A stretch of DNA of 64,000 nucleotides from Tsukamurella paurometabola (GCF_900631615.1 NZ_LR131273.1:3318850-3382849), one strand, 5' to 3'; shown: positions 1 through 11,134, numbered from the stretch's first letter. Numbers and translations are program-made. Notes: generated by a model not told the origin, from the letters alone.

Positions 1-674
1 CCGACGGCACGCAGCGGTTCACCCTCAGCGGCCCGGACGGCCAGACCTTCTCCGCCGTCGTCGGCCTGCCCGGCGCGTACAACGTCGCCAACGCGGCGCT
101 GGCGCTGGTCATCGCGCACGAGGCGGGCGTCCCGCTCGCCGACGCGGCCCGCGGCATCGGCGCCGTCGCCGTGCCCGGCCGGGTGCAGCGGATCGACCGC
201 GGCCAGGACTTCCTCGCGGTCGTGGACTACGCGCACAAGCCCGCCGCGCTGGATGCGGTGATCGCGACGCTGCGCGGTCAGACCGCGGGCCGCATCGCCG
301 TGGTCGTGGGCGCGGGCGGCGACCGCGACCGCGGCAAGCGGCCGCTCATGGGCGAGGCCGCCGCGAGCGCCGCCGAACTGGTCATCGTCACCGATGACAA
401 CCCCCGCACGGAGGACCCCGCCGCGATCCGCGCCGCCGTCGTCGCGGGTGCCCGCGCCGTCCCCGCGGGCGGCGAGGTCCGCGAGATCGGCGACCGTCGG
501 GCCGCGATCGCCGAGGCCGTGAACTGGGCGCGCACCGGCGACGTCGTGCTCGTCGCAGGCAAGGGGCATGAGGCGGGGCAGGAGATCAACGGCGTCAAGC
601 ATCCCTTCGACGACCGCGACGAGCTCGCGGCCGCGCTGGAGTCGCGGCAGGCCGCGGGGGAGGCGGGCGCATGA
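1..674 (+). CDS. murE: UDP-N-acetylmuramoyl-tripeptide synthetase MurE, C-terminal part
   Basis: The gene enters from the left edge, and reading begins at base 3. It is the cytoplasmic ligase that adds the third stem-peptide residue to UDP-MurNAc-L-Ala-D-Glu. Visible signatures are DYAHKP, GGDRDRGKR, the DNPRTEDP motif and AGKGHE near the end. DNPR at this position is the family marker for meso-diaminopimelate specificity, as expected for a mycolic-acid actinobacterium. The N-terminal half, including the ATP P-loop, lies outside the window. The stop overlaps the murF ATG (ATGA), so translation is probably coupled. The gene opens the dcw cluster segment seen here. Confidence 0.96.
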   Translation, partial: DGTQRFTLSGPDGQTFSAVVGLPGAYNVANAALALVIAHEAGVPLADAARGIGAVAVPGRVQRIDRGQDFLAVVDYAHKPAALDAVIATLRGQTAGRIAVVVGAGGDRDRGKRPLMGEAAASAAELVIVTDDNPRTEDPAAIRAAVVAGARAVPAGGEVREIGDRRAAIAEAVNWARTGDVVLVAGKGHEAGQEINGVKHPFDDRDELAAALESRQAAGEAGA

Positions 675-2194
675 TCGATCTCACCCTGCGTGAGGTCGCC
701 GCGATCGTCGGCGGCACTCTGCACGACGTGCCCGATCCGGAGGCGAGGGTCACCGGCTCCGTCGAGTTCGACTCCCGGGAGATCGGCCCGGGCGGGCTGT
801 TCCTCGCGCTGCCGGGCGCCCGGGTCGACGGTCACGACTTCGCGGCGACGGCCGTCGCGAAGGGCGCGGTCGCCGTGCTCGGTGCCCGCCCCGTCGGCGT
901 CCCCGCGATCGTCGTGCCCGTCTCCGGTGAGACGGACAACCGGGTGATGGCGCTGGAGAACGACACCGACGGCGCGGGCGCCGCCGTGCTGAAGGCACTG
1001 GGCGACCTGGCCGCGCACTGCACGAGGGCCCTCGCCGCCGAGGGGCTGACCGTCGTCGGCGTCACCGGCTCGGCCGGCAAGACCTCCACGAAGGACCTCA
1101 TCGCCGCGGTGCTGCGGCCGCTCGGCGAGACCGTCGCGCCGCCCGGCTCCTTCAACAACGAGATCGGCCACCCGTGGACGGCGCTGCGCGCGACCGCGTC
1201 GACGAAGTTCCTGGTGCTGGAGATGTCCGCCCGCGGCGAGGGCCACATCGCGGCGCTGGCGAAGGTCGCCCCGCCCCGCATCGGCGTCGAGCTCAACGTG
1301 GGCACCGCCCACCTCGGCGAGTTCGGCTCCCGCGAGGCGATCGCCCGCGCCAAGGGCGAGCTGGTCGAGGCGCTGCCGGCCGACGGCACCGCCGTGCTCA
1401 ACGCCGACGACGCCGCGGTCGCCGCGATGGCCTCCCGGACGGTCGCGCGGGTCGTCCGTTACGGGACCGGGGAGGCCGACGTCGCCGCGGAGGACGTCCG
1501 CATCGACGCGCAGGCCCGCGCCGCCTTCACGCTGCGCACCCCGGCGGGCACCGCGCCCGTCGCGCTCAAGGTCCACGGCGAACACCAGGTGCACAACGCG
1601 CTGGCGGCCGCGGCGGTCGGCCTCGAATGCGGTGCGACGGTCGCGCAGGTCGCCGAGGCGCTCTCGGGCGCGGGCGCCGCATCGCCCCGCCGGATGGACG
1701 TCTTCACCACCGACGGCGGCGTCACCGTCGTCAACGACACCTACAACGCGAACCCCGACGCGATGCGGGCGGCGCTCCGCAGCCTCGTGCTCATGTCCGA
1801 GCACGACGAGGCGGGGGAGCGGCTCCCCGGCCGTGAGCGGCGGCGCACCTTCGCGGTGCTCGGTGAGATGGGCGAGCTCGGCGACGAGTCGATCGTGGAA
1901 CACGATCGCCTCGGCCGGTTCCTCGTGCGCCTCGACATCACCGGGACCATCTGCGTCGGCACATCGCGCGCCGTGCACGCCCTGTGGCAGGGCGCCGTGA
2001 TGGAGGGCTCGTGGGGCAGCGAGGCCGTGCGCGTGGACACCCGCGCGGAGGCCGTGGAGCGCCTGCGCGCGGAGCTCCGCCCGGGCGACCTCGTTTTGGT
2101 CAAGGCGTCCAAGTCCGAGAAGATGTGGGAGGTCGCCGAGCACCTGGGCACGGCGAGCACGGTCAACAACGAGAACGGGGAGTCACCGAAGTGA
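671..2194 (+). CDS. murF: UDP-N-acetylmuramoyl-tripeptide--D-alanyl-D-alanine ligase MurF
   Basis: This ligase adds D-Ala-D-Ala to UDP-MurNAc-tripeptide, the last cytoplasmic step before the lipid stage of peptidoglycan synthesis. The 507-residue protein has the Mur-ligase layout: an N-terminal UDP-binding domain, the ATP P-loop [12 protein letters not shown] at about 130-141, and a C-terminal domain with [11 protein letters not shown], typical of MurF. The length fits actinobacterial MurF. The ATG at 671 overlaps the murE stop by four bases, and its own stop overlaps the mraY GTG. The sequence is ordinary for this family. Confidence 0.97.
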   Translation: MIDLTLREVAAIVGGTLHDVPDPEARVTGSVEFDSREIGPGGLFLALPGARVDGHDFAATAVAKGAVAVLGARPVGVPAIVVPVSGETDNRVMALENDTDGAGAAVLKALGDLAAHCTRALAAEGLTVVGVTGSAGKTSTKDLIAAVLRPLGETVAPPGSFNNEIGHPWTALRATASTKFLVLEMSARGEGHIAALAKVAPPRIGVELNVGTAHLGEFGSREAIARAKGELVEALPADGTAVLNADDAAVAAMASRTVARVVRYGTGEADVAAEDVRIDAQARAAFTLRTPAGTAPVALKVHGEHQVHNALAAAAVGLECGATVAQVAEALSGAGAASPRRMDVFTTDGGVTVVNDTYNANPDAMRAALRSLVLMSEHDEAGERLPGRERRRTFAVLGEMGELGDESIVEHDRLGRFLVRLDITGTICVGTSRAVHALWQGAVMEGSWGSEAVRVDTRAEAVERLRAELRPGDLVLVKASKSEKMWEVAEHLGTASTVNNENGESPK

Positions 2195-3270
2195 TCCAGA
2201 TCCTGTTCGCGGGCGGCATCTCGCTGGCCGTGGCGATCCTGCTCACACCCGTCCTGATCCGGGTCTTCTCCCGCCAGGGCTTCGGCCAGGAGATCCGCGT
2301 CGAAGGACCGCAGAGCCACCAGAAGAAGCGCGGCACCCCGTCGATGGGCGGCGTCGCGATCATCGTCGCCCTGTGGGCCGGCTACCTCGGCGCGCACCTG
2401 CTCGGCTGGAACTCCGGTCCGGGCCCCAGCGCGTCGGGCCTGCTGGTGCTCGGGCTCGCCACCTCGCTCGCGCTGGTCGGCTTCCTGGACGACTTCATCA
2501 AGGTGCGCAAACAGCGCAACCTGGGCCTGAACAAGACCGCCAAGACGGTGGGCCAGACGGTCGCGGCCCTCATCTTCGGCGTCCTCGTGCTGCAGTTCCC
2601 CAACGCCGACGGGGTGCGCCCCGCCAGCGAGTTCCTCAGCTACACGCGCGACATCAACACGATCTCGATGGGCGCGATCCTCTTCGTGATCTTCTGCTGG
2701 TTCGTCGTCTCCGCCTGGTCGAACGCCGTGAACTTCACCGACGGCCTCGACGGTCTGGCGGCCGGGTCCATGGCGATGGTGCTGGGCAGCTACGTGCTCA
2801 TCAGTTTCTGGCAGTTCCGCTACGCGTGCGAGACGAAGCAGGTCGCGGGCTGCTACGACGTGCGCGACCCGCTCGACCTGGCGCTCATCGCGGTCGCGGC
2901 GGGCGGCGCCTGCCTCGGCTTCCTGTGGTGGAACGCCGCGCCCGCGAAGATCTTCATGGGCGACACCGGATCGCTCATGCTGGGCGGTCTGCTGGCCGGC
3001 CTGTCGATCACCACCCGCACCGAGCTGCTGGCCGTGGTGCTGGGCGCGCTGTTCGTCGCCGAGATGGTCTCGGTGGTCATCCAGATCGCGGTCTTCCGCT
3101 CGACGGGCCGACGCGTCTTCCGGATGGCGCCCTTCCACCACCACTTCGAGCTCTCCGGGTGGGCCGAAACCACGGTGATCATCCGGTTCTGGCTGCTCAC
3201 GGCCATCTCGTGCGGCCTGGGCCTGGTGCTGTTCTACGCCGAGTTCCTCGGCTCCGGAGCGGTCGGCTAG
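2191..3270 (+). CDS. mraY: phospho-N-acetylmuramoyl-pentapeptide transferase MraY
   Basis: This polytopic membrane enzyme transfers phospho-MurNAc-pentapeptide to undecaprenyl phosphate, making lipid I. Visible family motifs are [16 protein letters not shown], the magnesium-binding GDTGS and the late HHHFE cluster, set among about ten hydrophobic segments. I chose the GTG at 2191, which overlaps the murF TGA and gives 359 residues, the usual MraY length. A longer reading from 1984 would run through murF and add non-membrane sequence. murD follows directly after the stop. Confidence 0.97.
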   Translation: MIQILFAGGISLAVAILLTPVLIRVFSRQGFGQEIRVEGPQSHQKKRGTPSMGGVAIIVALWAGYLGAHLLGWNSGPGPSASGLLVLGLATSLALVGFLDDFIKVRKQRNLGLNKTAKTVGQTVAALIFGVLVLQFPNADGVRPASEFLSYTRDINTISMGAILFVIFCWFVVSAWSNAVNFTDGLDGLAAGSMAMVLGSYVLISFWQFRYACETKQVAGCYDVRDPLDLALIAVAAGGACLGFLWWNAAPAKIFMGDTGSLMLGGLLAGLSITTRTELLAVVLGALFVAEMVSVVIQIAVFRSTGRRVFRMAPFHHHFELSGWAETTVIIRFWLLTAISCGLGLVLFYAEFLGSGAVG

Positions 3271-4740
3271 ATGGCGACGCTCCCCGGCCCCGGCGCGCAC
3301 GTCCTCGTCGCGGGCGGGGGCGTCACCGGCCCGGCCGTCGCCCGCGCCCTGCTCCGGCTCGGGGCCACGGTCACCGTCGCCGACGGCAAGCCCGCGGCGC
3401 GCGACAAGATCGCCGGCGAGGTGCCGGGCATCACGGTCGCCGACCTGGACGGCCAGGACCCGTCGGGCTACGACCTCGTCGTGGTCGCGCCGGGCTTCCG
3501 GCCCACCGCGCCCGTCGTCGTGGCCGCCGAGGCCGCGGGCGTCGAGGTGATCGGCGACGTGGAGCTGGCCTGGCGGATCGACCGCGCGGGTGCCTTCGGT
3601 GCGCCCCGCGACTGGCTCGTGGTCACCGGCACCAACGGGAAGACCACCACGACGCAGATGCTCGAGTCGATCCTGCTGCGCGCCGGCGTGCGCGCCGTCG
3701 CCTGCGGCAACATCGGCCGCCCGGTCATCGACGCGATCGGCGACGAGGGCGATCCGCGCGTGCTCGCCGTCGAGCTGTCGTCCTTCCAACTGCACTGGGC
3801 CCCGTCCGTGCGACCGCGCGCGGGTGTCGTGCTCAACGTCGCCGAGGATCACCTCGACTGGCACGGCTCGATGGCGGCGTACACCGCCGACAAGGCGCGC
3901 GCACTGTCCGGGGAACTCGCCGTGATCGGCCTCGACGACCCGGTGGCCTCCGGGTTGCGCGGGGAGATCACCGTCGGCTTCACCACGGGCGAGCCCGGGC
4001 CGGGGGAGTACGGCGTGCGCGAGGGCGTCCTGGTCGACGGTGCCGGGGCCCCGGTCGTGCCCGCGGACCGGGTGTCGCCGCCCGGGCCCGCCGGGATCGC
4101 GGACGCGCTGGCCGCGACCGCCCTCGCGCAGGCCGTCGGCGTCACTGCCGCCCAGGCGGGGGAGGCCCTCGCGGCGTTCCGGGTGGGCGCACACCGCGCC
4201 GAGTCCGTCGCGACGGTGCGCGGCATCACCTACATCGACGATTCCAAGGCCACGAACCCGCATGCGGCGCTGAACTCCATCGAGGCGCACGAGCGGGTGG
4301 TGTGGGTCGCGGGCGGTCAGCTCAAGGGCGCCGACATCGGGCCGCTCGTGCAGCGGGTCGCGCCGCGGCTCGTGGGCGCGGTTCTGCTCGGGGTGGATCG
4401 GGACGAGATCGCCGGTTCACTCGCGCGACACGCGCCCGATGTCCCCGTGGTTCGGGTGTCCGCGGGCGAACATAGTCGTGTGTCTCCTGTGACAAATGAT
4501 GCGAACCGTTCTGTAGGGACGAATGGGGCTAGCGATGTGCGAGTGTCCGGCGATGCGGATGCGGTGATGGCCGCAGTCGTCGCCGAGGCCTCCCGGATCG
4601 CCGAAGCCGCCGCCCACGACGGTGCCGCGCCCGTCGTCCTGCTCGCGCCCGCGGCCGCGTCGCTCGACATGTTCACGTCGTACGGGCACCGCGGCGACGC
4701 CTTCGCGGCGTCGGCCCGCGCGCTCGGAGACGCCTCGTGA
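3271..4740 (+). CDS. murD: UDP-N-acetylmuramoylalanine--D-glutamate ligase MurD
   Basis: MurD adds D-glutamate to UDP-MurNAc-L-Ala. The ATP P-loop is GTNGKT at residues 120-125, preceded by an N-terminal nucleotide-binding fold. The later motifs NVAEDHLDWHG and DDSKATNPHAA are typical of MurD, and LLAPAAASLDMF closes the C-terminal domain. The protein has 489 residues, longer than many MurD proteins. Part of the extra length is a Ser/Asn/Thr-rich stretch at about residues 393-425, encoded by bases about 4450-4560. That stretch is noticeably less GC-rich than the rest of the gene. The ATG abuts the mraY stop and the TGA overlaps the ftsW GTG. Confidence 0.96.
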   Translation: MATLPGPGAHVLVAGGGVTGPAVARALLRLGATVTVADGKPAARDKIAGEVPGITVADLDGQDPSGYDLVVVAPGFRPTAPVVVAAEAAGVEVIGDVELAWRIDRAGAFGAPRDWLVVTGTNGKTTTTQMLESILLRAGVRAVACGNIGRPVIDAIGDEGDPRVLAVELSSFQLHWAPSVRPRAGVVLNVAEDHLDWHGSMAAYTADKARALSGELAVIGLDDPVASGLRGEITVGFTTGEPGPGEYGVREGVLVDGAGAPVVPADRVSPPGPAGIADALAATALAQAVGVTAAQAGEALAAFRVGAHRAESVATVRGITYIDDSKATNPHAALNSIEAHERVVWVAGGQLKGADIGPLVQRVAPRLVGAVLLGVDRDEIAGSLARHAPDVPVVRVSAGEHSRVSPVTNDANRSVGTNGASDVRVSGDADAVMAAVVAEASRIAEAAAHDGAAPVVLLAPAAASLDMFTSYGHRGDAFAASARALGDAS

Positions 4741-6452
4741 GCCGCGCCGGCAAGGCCGCCGCCGGCACCGACACCGATCCCGACCTCGTCCCCGGCGGCG
4801 TCAACGCCCCCGAGAGCACCGAGTTCGACGCGCAGCCCCGGGAGACGGCCGCGTCGGCGACGGGCTCGCGCGGGGCGGCCGCCGCGTCCGCGGCGCGCTC
4901 GGGAGCCGATGTCGCGCGCACCGGCGCCTCGCTGCTGCGGAGCGCCGCCGTCGGGCTCGCGACCGCCCTGCGCCGGCCGCTCGCGTCGTTCCATCTGGTG
5001 CTCGGCCTCACCGCCGTCCTCACCGTGATGGGCCTGATCATGGTGCTCTCCGCGTCGTCCGTCGAGGACATCAGCGCCACGGGCTCGCCGTGGGGCAAGT
5101 TCACCAGCCAGCTGATCTACGTGAGCCTCGGCGTGGTCGCCTTCGTCCTCGCCCTCTACCTGCGGCCCGCACTCCTGCGCCGGGTCGCGCTCGGCGGTGT
5201 GCTCGTGTCGATCGCGCTGCTCGCGGCCGTACTGGTGCCCGGCGTCGGCTCCATGGTCGGCGGCGCGCGCCGCTGGATCGACGTGGGCGGATTCACCCTG
5301 CAGCCGTCGGAGATCGCCAAGGTCGCGCTCATCGTCTGGGGTGCGCACCTACTCGCGGACCGCGGCCGCAAGGGCAACATCAAGGAACTCCTGCTGCCCC
5401 TCGGGCCCGTCGTGGTGCTCATGGCGGCGCTGGTCGTGGCGGAGCCGAACCAGTCGACGGCCATGATCATCGTCTCGGTCGGTGCGATGCTGCTGTACTA
5501 CGCCGGGCTGTCCTCGAAGCTCATCGCCTCGCTGCTCGTGGTCTTCGCCCTGCTCGGCATCTTCTTCGCGCTCGCGGAGGGCTACCGCTCGGCGCGCGTG
5601 CAGGCCTGGCTCGGCCGCACCGACGACGCGCTCGGCGCCAACTACCAGTCGAACCAGGCGCGGTACTCCCTCGCCGACGGCGGACTGTTCGGCGTGGGCC
5701 TGGGCAACTCGACCGCCAAGTGGAGTTACCTGCCGAACGCGCACAATGACTTCATCTTCGCCATCATCGGCGAGGAGCTCGGCTACCTCGGCGCGGGCGT
5801 GGTCATCCTCATGTTCGGCATCCTCACCTGGGTGGGCATGCGGATCGCCCGCCGGGTCGCCGATCCCTTCCTGCGCCTCATGGCCGCCTCGATCACCACG
5901 CTCATCGCGCTCCAGGCGATCATCAACATGGGCTACGTCGTGGGCCTGCTGCCGGTGACCGGCATCCAGCTGCCACTCCTCTCCGCCGGCGGCAACTCGG
6001 TGATCCTCGTGCTGTTCATGATGGGCCTGCTGGCGAACGCCGCCCGGCACGAGCCGGAGGCGATCGCGGCGCTCGCCGGCGGCCGGGAGGGGCGCGCCGG
6101 TCGCCTCCTGCGCCTGCCCAAGCCGCTGCCCTACGTCCCGCCGCGGCCCGAGCGGCCGGCCGGCCGCGGTCCCGCCCCGCGGCCCGGTCGCCCCGCGCCG
6201 GCCGGGCGCGGACCGTCGCAGCCCCCGCGGAAGGGGCGCAGCGCACCGTCGGCCCCGTCGCCGTACGATCGACACCCGTACGGTGACGAGAGCCTGACCC
6301 GGCGGCAGGCGTCCCGGCGGGACCTCCCGCCGATGCGGCCGCAGGGCCGGGGCGGAGAGCCCTGGCGGGGCGAGCGCGCCGGGCAGCAGCGGAACGCGCC
6401 GCGGCAGCAGCAGCGGCGCCGAGGACAGGAAAAGGGCAGACGGGCGTGGTGA
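4737..6452 (+). CDS. ftsW: SEDS-family lipid II glycosyltransferase FtsW
   Basis: This polytopic SEDS protein polymerises glycan strands at the septum together with a class B penicillin-binding protein. After an Ala-rich cytoplasmic N-terminus of about 80 residues come about ten membrane segments. Motifs include [24 protein letters not shown], the pair [15 protein letters not shown] and [15 protein letters not shown], and a late PLLSAGGNS. The last 120 residues form a Pro/Arg/Gly-rich cytoplasmic tail, as in mycobacterial FtsW. The GTG at 4737 overlaps the murD stop, and the tail end overlaps murG. Assignment as FtsW rather than RodA rests on its place in the dcw cluster. Confidence 0.95.
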   Translation: MSRAGKAAAGTDTDPDLVPGGVNAPESTEFDAQPRETAASATGSRGAAAASAARSGADVARTGASLLRSAAVGLATALRRPLASFHLVLGLTAVLTVMGLIMVLSASSVEDISATGSPWGKFTSQLIYVSLGVVAFVLALYLRPALLRRVALGGVLVSIALLAAVLVPGVGSMVGGARRWIDVGGFTLQPSEIAKVALIVWGAHLLADRGRKGNIKELLLPLGPVVVLMAALVVAEPNQSTAMIIVSVGAMLLYYAGLSSKLIASLLVVFALLGIFFALAEGYRSARVQAWLGRTDDALGANYQSNQARYSLADGGLFGVGLGNSTAKWSYLPNAHNDFIFAIIGEELGYLGAGVVILMFGILTWVGMRIARRVADPFLRLMAASITTLIALQAIINMGYVVGLLPVTGIQLPLLSAGGNSVILVLFMMGLLANAARHEPEAIAALAGGREGRAGRLLRLPKPLPYVPPRPERPAGRGPAPRPGRPAPAGRGPSQPPRKGRSAPSAPSPYDRHPYGDESLTRRQASRRDLPPMRPQGRGGEPWRGERAGQQRNAPRQQQRRRGQEKGRRAW

Positions 6453-7543
6453 GTTCTTCTCGAGCGGTTTCGGTGGTGGTTGCCGGTGGCGGCACCGCAG
6501 GTCACATCGAACCCGCGCTGGCGGTGGCCGACGCCGTCCGGGCCCTGCGCCCCGACGCCGAGGTCACCGCCCTCGGCACTCCCAAGGGCCTCGAGGGTCG
6601 CCTCGTTCCCGAACGCGGCTACCCGCTCGCCATGATCCCGCCGGTCCCGCTGCCGAGGAAGCCCGGCAAGGACCTCGCGAAGCTGCCCTTCACCCTCGCG
6701 GGTGCCGTGCGCCGCACGCGGAAGGTGCTCCGCGAGACGGGCGCCGACGTGGTCATCGGATTCGGCGGCTACGTCGCCCTGCCCGCCTACCTCGCCGCCC
6801 GCAGCATGGGCGTGCCCATCGTGATCCACGAGGCCAACGCCAGCGCGGGGGTCGCGAACAAGGTCGGTGCCAAGCTCGCCACCACGGTCTTCGCCGCGGT
6901 CCCCGGTTCCGGCGTGCCGGCCGAGGTCGTGGGCATCCCCGTGCGCGCCTCCATCACCGGGCTCGACCGCGCCGCCCTGCGCGCCGAGGCGCGAGCCCAC
7001 TTCGGGCTGCCCGCGGAGGGCCCCGTGGTGCTCGTCTTCGGCGGCAGCCAGGGCGCGGTCCGCCTCAACGACGGTGTCGTCGGTGCCGCCCGGGACTTCG
7101 CCGGCGCCGGCATCGGCGTGCTGCACGCCTACGGCCCCAAGAACTCCGTCGACGTCGACGTCCCCGGCTACGTGGCCGTGCCGTACCTGACCCGGATGGA
7201 CCTCGCCTACGCCGCCGCCGACCTCGCCGTGTGCCGGTCGGGCGCGATGACGGTGGCCGAGGTCGCGGCTGTCGGGCTGCCGGCGGTCTACGTGCCCCTC
7301 GCGCACGGGAACGGTGAGCAGGCGCTCAATGCGCAGCCGGTCGTGGCCGCGGGCGGCGGGCTGCTCGTGGACGACGCCGCCTTCACCCCGGACCTGGTGC
7401 GCGAGACCGTGGTCCCGCTCGCGGGCGACGCCGACCGGCTCGCCGCGATGAGTGCCGCCGCCGGCGGCACCGGGCACCGCGACGCGGCCGGCACCGTCGC
7501 GGCGGCGGCCCTCGCACTGGCACAGGAGAGGCGGAAGTCGTGA
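6446..7543 (+). CDS. murG: UDP-GlcNAc:lipid I N-acetylglucosaminyltransferase MurG
   Basis: MurG is a peripheral membrane GT-B enzyme that converts lipid I to lipid II. The N-terminal Gly-rich motif [11 protein letters not shown] lies at residues 14-24, [16 protein letters not shown] in the middle, and the second Gly-rich loop GGSQGA starts the C-terminal domain. The donor-site sequence [18 protein letters not shown] is also present. The GTG at 6446 starts inside ftsW, preceded by a purine-rich AGGAAAAGGG. GTG at 6449 is equally possible. At 365 residues it has the normal length. Its TGA overlaps the murC GTG. Confidence 0.96.
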   Translation: MVSSSRAVSVVVAGGGTAGHIEPALAVADAVRALRPDAEVTALGTPKGLEGRLVPERGYPLAMIPPVPLPRKPGKDLAKLPFTLAGAVRRTRKVLRETGADVVIGFGGYVALPAYLAARSMGVPIVIHEANASAGVANKVGAKLATTVFAAVPGSGVPAEVVGIPVRASITGLDRAALRAEARAHFGLPAEGPVVLVFGGSQGAVRLNDGVVGAARDFAGAGIGVLHAYGPKNSVDVDVPGYVAVPYLTRMDLAYAAADLAVCRSGAMTVAEVAAVGLPAVYVPLAHGNGEQALNAQPVVAAGGGLLVDDAAFTPDLVRETVVPLAGDADRLAAMSAAAGGTGHRDAAGTVAAAALALAQERRKS

Positions 7544-9027
7544 CCGAGTCGACAGGAGCGCTGCCCGAACGGCTGCAGCGCGTCCACATGGTGGGCATCG
7601 GCGGCGCCGGAATGTCCGGCATCGCGCGGATCCTCCTCGCCCGCGGCGGTCAGGTGTCGGGCTCGGACGCCAAGGAGTCGCGCGGTGTCATCGCGCTGCG
7701 GGCCCGCGGCGCCCAGGTCCAGGTGGGGCACAGCCCCGAGGCCCTCGACCTGCTGCCCGGCGGCCCGACGGTGGTCGTCACCACCCACGCGGCCATCCCC
7801 AAGGACAACCCGGAGCTGGTCGAGGCGCAGCGCCGCGGCATCCCGGTGATCCTGCGGCCGGAGGTGCTCGCCGACCTCATGGACGGTTACCGCACCCTGT
7901 TGGTGAGCGGCACCCACGGCAAGACCTCCACCACGTCGATGGCGGTGGTGGGCCTGCAGCACTGCGGCGCCAACCCGTCCTTCGCGGTCGGCGGCGAGCT
8001 CAACGAGTCCGGCACCAACGCCTTCCACGGCACGGGCGACGTCTTCGTCGCCGAGGCCGACGAGTCCGACGGCTCGCTGCTGCAGTACGCGCCCGACGTG
8101 GTGGTGGTCACCAACGTCGAGGCCGATCACCTCGACTTCTTCGGCTCCGAGGACAAGTACGTCGCCGTCTTCGACGCCTTCACCGAACGGATCCGCCCCG
8201 GCGGCACCCTCGTCGTGTGCCTGGACGATCCCGGCTCGGCGGCACTCGCGCAGCGCACCCACGCCGCGCTGCGGGCGCGCGGGGTCCGCGTGCTCGGTTA
8301 CGGCGAGGGCACGCACCGCGACCTCGCACCCGACGTGACCCTGATCGCGCAGCTGCTGGACTACAAGCCCCGCGCCGAGGGCGGCCTGCTCAAGGTGCGC
8401 TTCTCCGACGAGAACCGGAACGTCGCCGAGCGGGCGATCCTGCTCTCGGTGCCGGGCAAGCACATGGCGCTCAACGCGATCGCCGCGACGATCGCCGTGG
8501 TCAGCATGGGCTATCCCACGGCGAAGGTGATCGAGGGCATCGAGGGCTTCGGCGGCGTGCACCGCCGGTTCCAGCTGCGCGGCACCGAGCGGGGCGTGCG
8601 GGTGTTCGACGACTACGCCCACCACCCCACCGAGGTGCGGGCCGTGCTCACCGCGGCGGCCGAGATGGTCGCCAAGCAGAGCGAGCCGGGCCGCGTGATC
8701 GTCGCGTTCCAGCCGCATCTGTACTCGCGGACCGAGCAGTTCGCCGCCGAGTTCGCCGCGGCGCTGAGCCTCGCCGACGAGGTCGTCGTGCTCGACGTCT
8801 ACGGCGCGCGGGAGGACCCGATGCCGGGTGTGACGGGGGAGCGGATCGCCGAGAAGGTGACGGCCTCCGCGCACTACGTGCCGCGCCAGTCCGAGGTCGC
8901 CGGCGTGGTCGCGGAGCTCGCGCGTCCGGGCGACGTCGTGATCACGATGGGCGCCGGCGACGTGACGATGCAGGGCCCGACGATCCTCAACACGCTGGCG
9001 CAGCGCGGCGCCGAGGCGGGCGCGTGA
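7540..9027 (+). CDS. murC: UDP-N-acetylmuramate--L-alanine ligase MurC
   Basis: MurC attaches the first stem-peptide residue, L-alanine, to UDP-MurNAc. The N-terminus carries [15 protein letters not shown], the dinucleotide-like fold that holds UDP-MurNAc. The ATP P-loop GTHGKTS is at residues 124-130. [11 protein letters not shown] and [11 protein letters not shown] mark the C-terminal domain. The length of 495 residues is normal. It is translationally coupled at both ends, with murG upstream and ftsQ downstream. Confidence 0.97.
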   Translation: MTESTGALPERLQRVHMVGIGGAGMSGIARILLARGGQVSGSDAKESRGVIALRARGAQVQVGHSPEALDLLPGGPTVVVTTHAAIPKDNPELVEAQRRGIPVILRPEVLADLMDGYRTLLVSGTHGKTSTTSMAVVGLQHCGANPSFAVGGELNESGTNAFHGTGDVFVAEADESDGSLLQYAPDVVVVTNVEADHLDFFGSEDKYVAVFDAFTERIRPGGTLVVCLDDPGSAALAQRTHAALRARGVRVLGYGEGTHRDLAPDVTLIAQLLDYKPRAEGGLLKVRFSDENRNVAERAILLSVPGKHMALNAIAATIAVVSMGYPTAKVIEGIEGFGGVHRRFQLRGTERGVRVFDDYAHHPTEVRAVLTAAAEMVAKQSEPGRVIVAFQPHLYSRTEQFAAEFAAALSLADEVVVLDVYGAREDPMPGVTGERIAEKVTASAHYVPRQSEVAGVVAELARPGDVVITMGAGDVTMQGPTILNTLAQRGAEAGA

Positions 9028-9728
9028 GTGCTCCCGCGACGCGTCGGCGCGTGCCGGGTCTGCGGCGGCTGCTGCTGGTCCTGCTCGCGGTGATCGTGGT
9101 GGCGGGTCTCGCCGCGGCGGCGTACTTCTCGCCCGTGCTGTCGGCGCGCGACGTCTCCGTGACGGGCGCGACGAACGCGCCCGCCGATCAGGTCGCGAAG
9201 GTGGTGGAGCCGCTCAAGGGGCGTCCGCTGCTGCAGATCACACCGGGCCAGCGCGATGCCTACGCCGCGCAGGTGGTGGCCGTCAGTCCGTGGATCGACC
9301 GGGCGACCGTCACCGTGTCCTACCCGTCGACGCTCGTGGTCGAGGTGACCGAGCGCGAGGTCGTCGCCTACGCGCAGCGGCCCGCGGGCACCGTCCTCGT
9401 GGACGCCAAGGGGGTGCCGTTCATCAAGGTGGGGGAGCCCCCGATCCTCACGCCCAAGCTCGTCGTCGACGACCCGAAGAGCGACGATCCCGCGACGACG
9501 GCGTCGATCGCGGTGCTGAAGTCGCTGCCGCCGGACCTGCACGGGCAGGTCGTCGAGATCGGCGCGGATTCGCCGGCCAACGTGCGCTTCGTCCTGCGCG
9601 ACAAGCGGGTCGTGTACTGGGGCGACGATCAGCGCGCGGCGGACAAGACCGCTGCGCTGCGCATGGTGCTGACGCGTCCCGGCAAGGAGTTCACCGTGAT
9701 CAATCCGGACATGCCGACCACCCGCTGA
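9024..9728 (+). CDS. ftsQ: cell division protein FtsQ
   Basis: FtsQ is a bitopic divisome scaffold that links early and late division proteins. A basic N-terminus (residues 5-16) precedes one hydrophobic segment at about 17-35. It is followed by a POTRA-type domain beginning [14 protein letters not shown] and an FtsQ domain with [20 protein letters not shown] chose the GTG at 9024 because it overlaps the murC TGA and gives 234 residues with the membrane anchor at the right place. A longer reading from 7452 runs through murC and is spurious. It is the last gene before the ftsZ intergenic region. Confidence 0.93.
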   Translation: MSAPATRRRVPGLRRLLLVLLAVIVVAGLAAAAYFSPVLSARDVSVTGATNAPADQVAKVVEPLKGRPLLQITPGQRDAYAAQVVAVSPWIDRATVTVSYPSTLVVEVTEREVVAYAQRPAGTVLVDAKGVPFIKVGEPPILTPKLVVDDPKSDDPATTASIAVLKSLPPDLHGQVVEIGADSPANVRFVLRDKRVVYWGDDQRAADKTAALRMVLTRPGKEFTVINPDMPTTR

Positions 9729-9910
9729 CGGGTGTTGTTCCCCTCACCGAGAACGTTTTTCCCGACACGCCCGCGCGCCTGCGGGGCAAGCGGCACACCG
9801 CCCTCTACCTTGGTTTCAGACCAGCTACTTGACATAACTTTAAGCCTTCTGTTGAGGTTTAGGGTTCGTCTCAGAAGCACACAGACTTCACATCAGGGGA
9901 AAGGCGAAAC
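9729..9910 (+). promoter_or_regulatory. ftsQ-ftsZ intergenic region with probable ftsZ promoter(s)
   Basis: These 182 non-coding bases become AT-richer toward ftsZ. A perfect TTGACA lies at 9829-9834, but the hexamers 17-18 bases downstream are poor -10 boxes. Separate TAnnnT hexamers are TAACTT at 9835-9840 and TAGGGT at 9860-9865. The second would give a leader of about 40 bases. A purine-rich ribosome site, AGGGGAAAGG, lies 7-16 bases before the ATG. In mycobacteria ftsZ is known to have several promoters, so more than one may be active here. Confidence 0.5.
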
Positions 9911-11074
9911 ATGACCGCCGCGCACAACTACCTCGCCGTAATCAAGGTCGTCGGCATCGGCGGCGGCGGCGTCAACGCCGTGAACCGGATGATCGAACAG
10001 GGGCTCAAGGGCGTCGAGTTCATCGCGATCAACACCGACGCCCAGGCGCTCATCATGAGCGATGCCGACGTCAAGCTCGACGTGGGCCGCGATTCGACCC
10101 GGGGTCTCGGCGCCGGCGCCGATCCGGAGGTGGGCCGCAAGGCCGCCGAGGACGCCAAGGACGAGATCGAGGAGCTCCTCAAGGGCGCCGACATGGTCTT
10201 CGTCACCGCGGGCGAGGGTGGCGGCACCGGTACCGGCGGCGCGCCCGTCGTCGCGAGCATCGCCCGTAAGCTCGGCGCGCTCACCGTGGGCGTCGTGACC
10301 CGGCCGTTCACGTTCGAGGGCGCCCGCCGCGGCAAGCAGGCCGAGCAGGGCATCACCTCGCTGCGCGAGTCCTGCGACACGCTCATCGTGATCCCGAACG
10401 ACCGTCTGCTGCAGCTGGGCGACGTCAGCGTCTCGGCGCTCGACGCCTTCAAGAGCGCCGACGAGGTGCTCCTCAACGGTGTCCAGGGCATCACGGACCT
10501 GATCACCACGCCGGGCCTGATCAACGTCGACTTCGCGGACGTCAAGAGCGTGATGTCGGGCGCCGGCAGCGCGCTCATGGGCATCGGCTCGGCGCGCGGT
10601 GAGGGCCGCGCCCTCAAGGCCGCCGAGGCCGCCGTGAACTCGCCGCTGCTGGAGACCTCGATGGAGGGGGCGCACGGCGTGCTCATGTCCATCGCGGGCG
10701 GCAGCGACCTCGGGCTGTTCGAGATCAACGAGGCCGCCTCGCTCGTGCAGGGCGCCTCGCACGAGGACGCGAACATCATCTTCGGCACCGTGATCGACGA
10801 CAATCTCGGCGACGAGGTCCGGATCACCGTCATCGCGGCGGGCTTCGACGGCGGCGCGCCCGCACGTCGCCCCGTGACCCGCATCGGCGGCCAGCACACG
10901 GCGCCCGAACAGGCGCCCGTGGCCGAGCCGGAGGAGTCGCGTCGCGGTAACCCGTTCGGCGCCCGCCCGGCGCGCGCCAACGACCCCTTCGCGGCGGGCC
11001 CCGCCACGCGGGAGACGCGCTCGGACGACGATTTCGACCTCGACGTCCCGTCGTTCCTGCAGAACCGCCGCTGA
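9911..11074 (+). CDS. ftsZ: cell division protein FtsZ
   Basis: FtsZ is the tubulin-like GTPase that forms the division ring. The N-terminus [17 protein letters not shown] binds the guanine nucleotide. The tubulin signature GGGTGTGG is at residues 103-110, and the T7-loop region follows. After a Pro/Glu/Arg-rich linker, the C-terminal peptide [16 protein letters not shown] is the conserved actinobacterial docking tail for SepF and FtsW. The 387 residues match the family. A strong ribosome site precedes the ATG, and a hairpin terminator follows. Confidence 0.98.
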   Translation: MTAAHNYLAVIKVVGIGGGGVNAVNRMIEQGLKGVEFIAINTDAQALIMSDADVKLDVGRDSTRGLGAGADPEVGRKAAEDAKDEIEELLKGADMVFVTAGEGGGTGTGGAPVVASIARKLGALTVGVVTRPFTFEGARRGKQAEQGITSLRESCDTLIVIPNDRLLQLGDVSVSALDAFKSADEVLLNGVQGITDLITTPGLINVDFADVKSVMSGAGSALMGIGSARGEGRALKAAEAAVNSPLLETSMEGAHGVLMSIAGGSDLGLFEINEAASLVQGASHEDANIIFGTVIDDNLGDEVRITVIAAGFDGGAPARRPVTRIGGQHTAPEQAPVAEPEESRRGNPFGARPARANDPFAAGPATRETRSDDDFDLDVPSFLQNRR

Positions 11075-11087
11075 GGATCGCTACGTC

Positions 11088-11120
11088 GACGGCGCTCCCG
11101 GCCCTGCCGGGGGCGCCGTC
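11088..11120 (+). terminator. hairpin terminator after ftsZ
   Basis: A 15-bp inverted repeat (11088-11102 with 11106-11120) is complementary throughout apart from one G-U wobble, with the triloop CCT. It starts 13 bases after the ftsZ stop. There is no long T run, which is usual for GC-rich actinobacterial terminators. It separates the ftsZ transcript from pgeF, whose -10 box starts three bases after the stem. Confidence 0.75.
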
Positions 11121-11122
11121 CG

Positions 11123-11128
11123 TAGTCT
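11123..11128 (+). promoter_or_regulatory. pgeF -10 box (leaderless promoter)
   Basis: TAGTCT fits the actinobacterial TAnnnT -10 consensus and ends six bases before the pgeF ATG. Transcription would start at or next to the A of the start codon. No convincing -35 box is visible, since the terminator stem occupies that space. Confidence 0.55.
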
Positions 11129-11134
11129 TGTGCC

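Noticed and set aside
9829-9834. Perfect TTGACA before ftsZ taken alone as a sigma-A promoter
   Set aside because: The hexamers at 17-18 bases downstream are poor, so I reported the region as a whole rather than a defined promoter.
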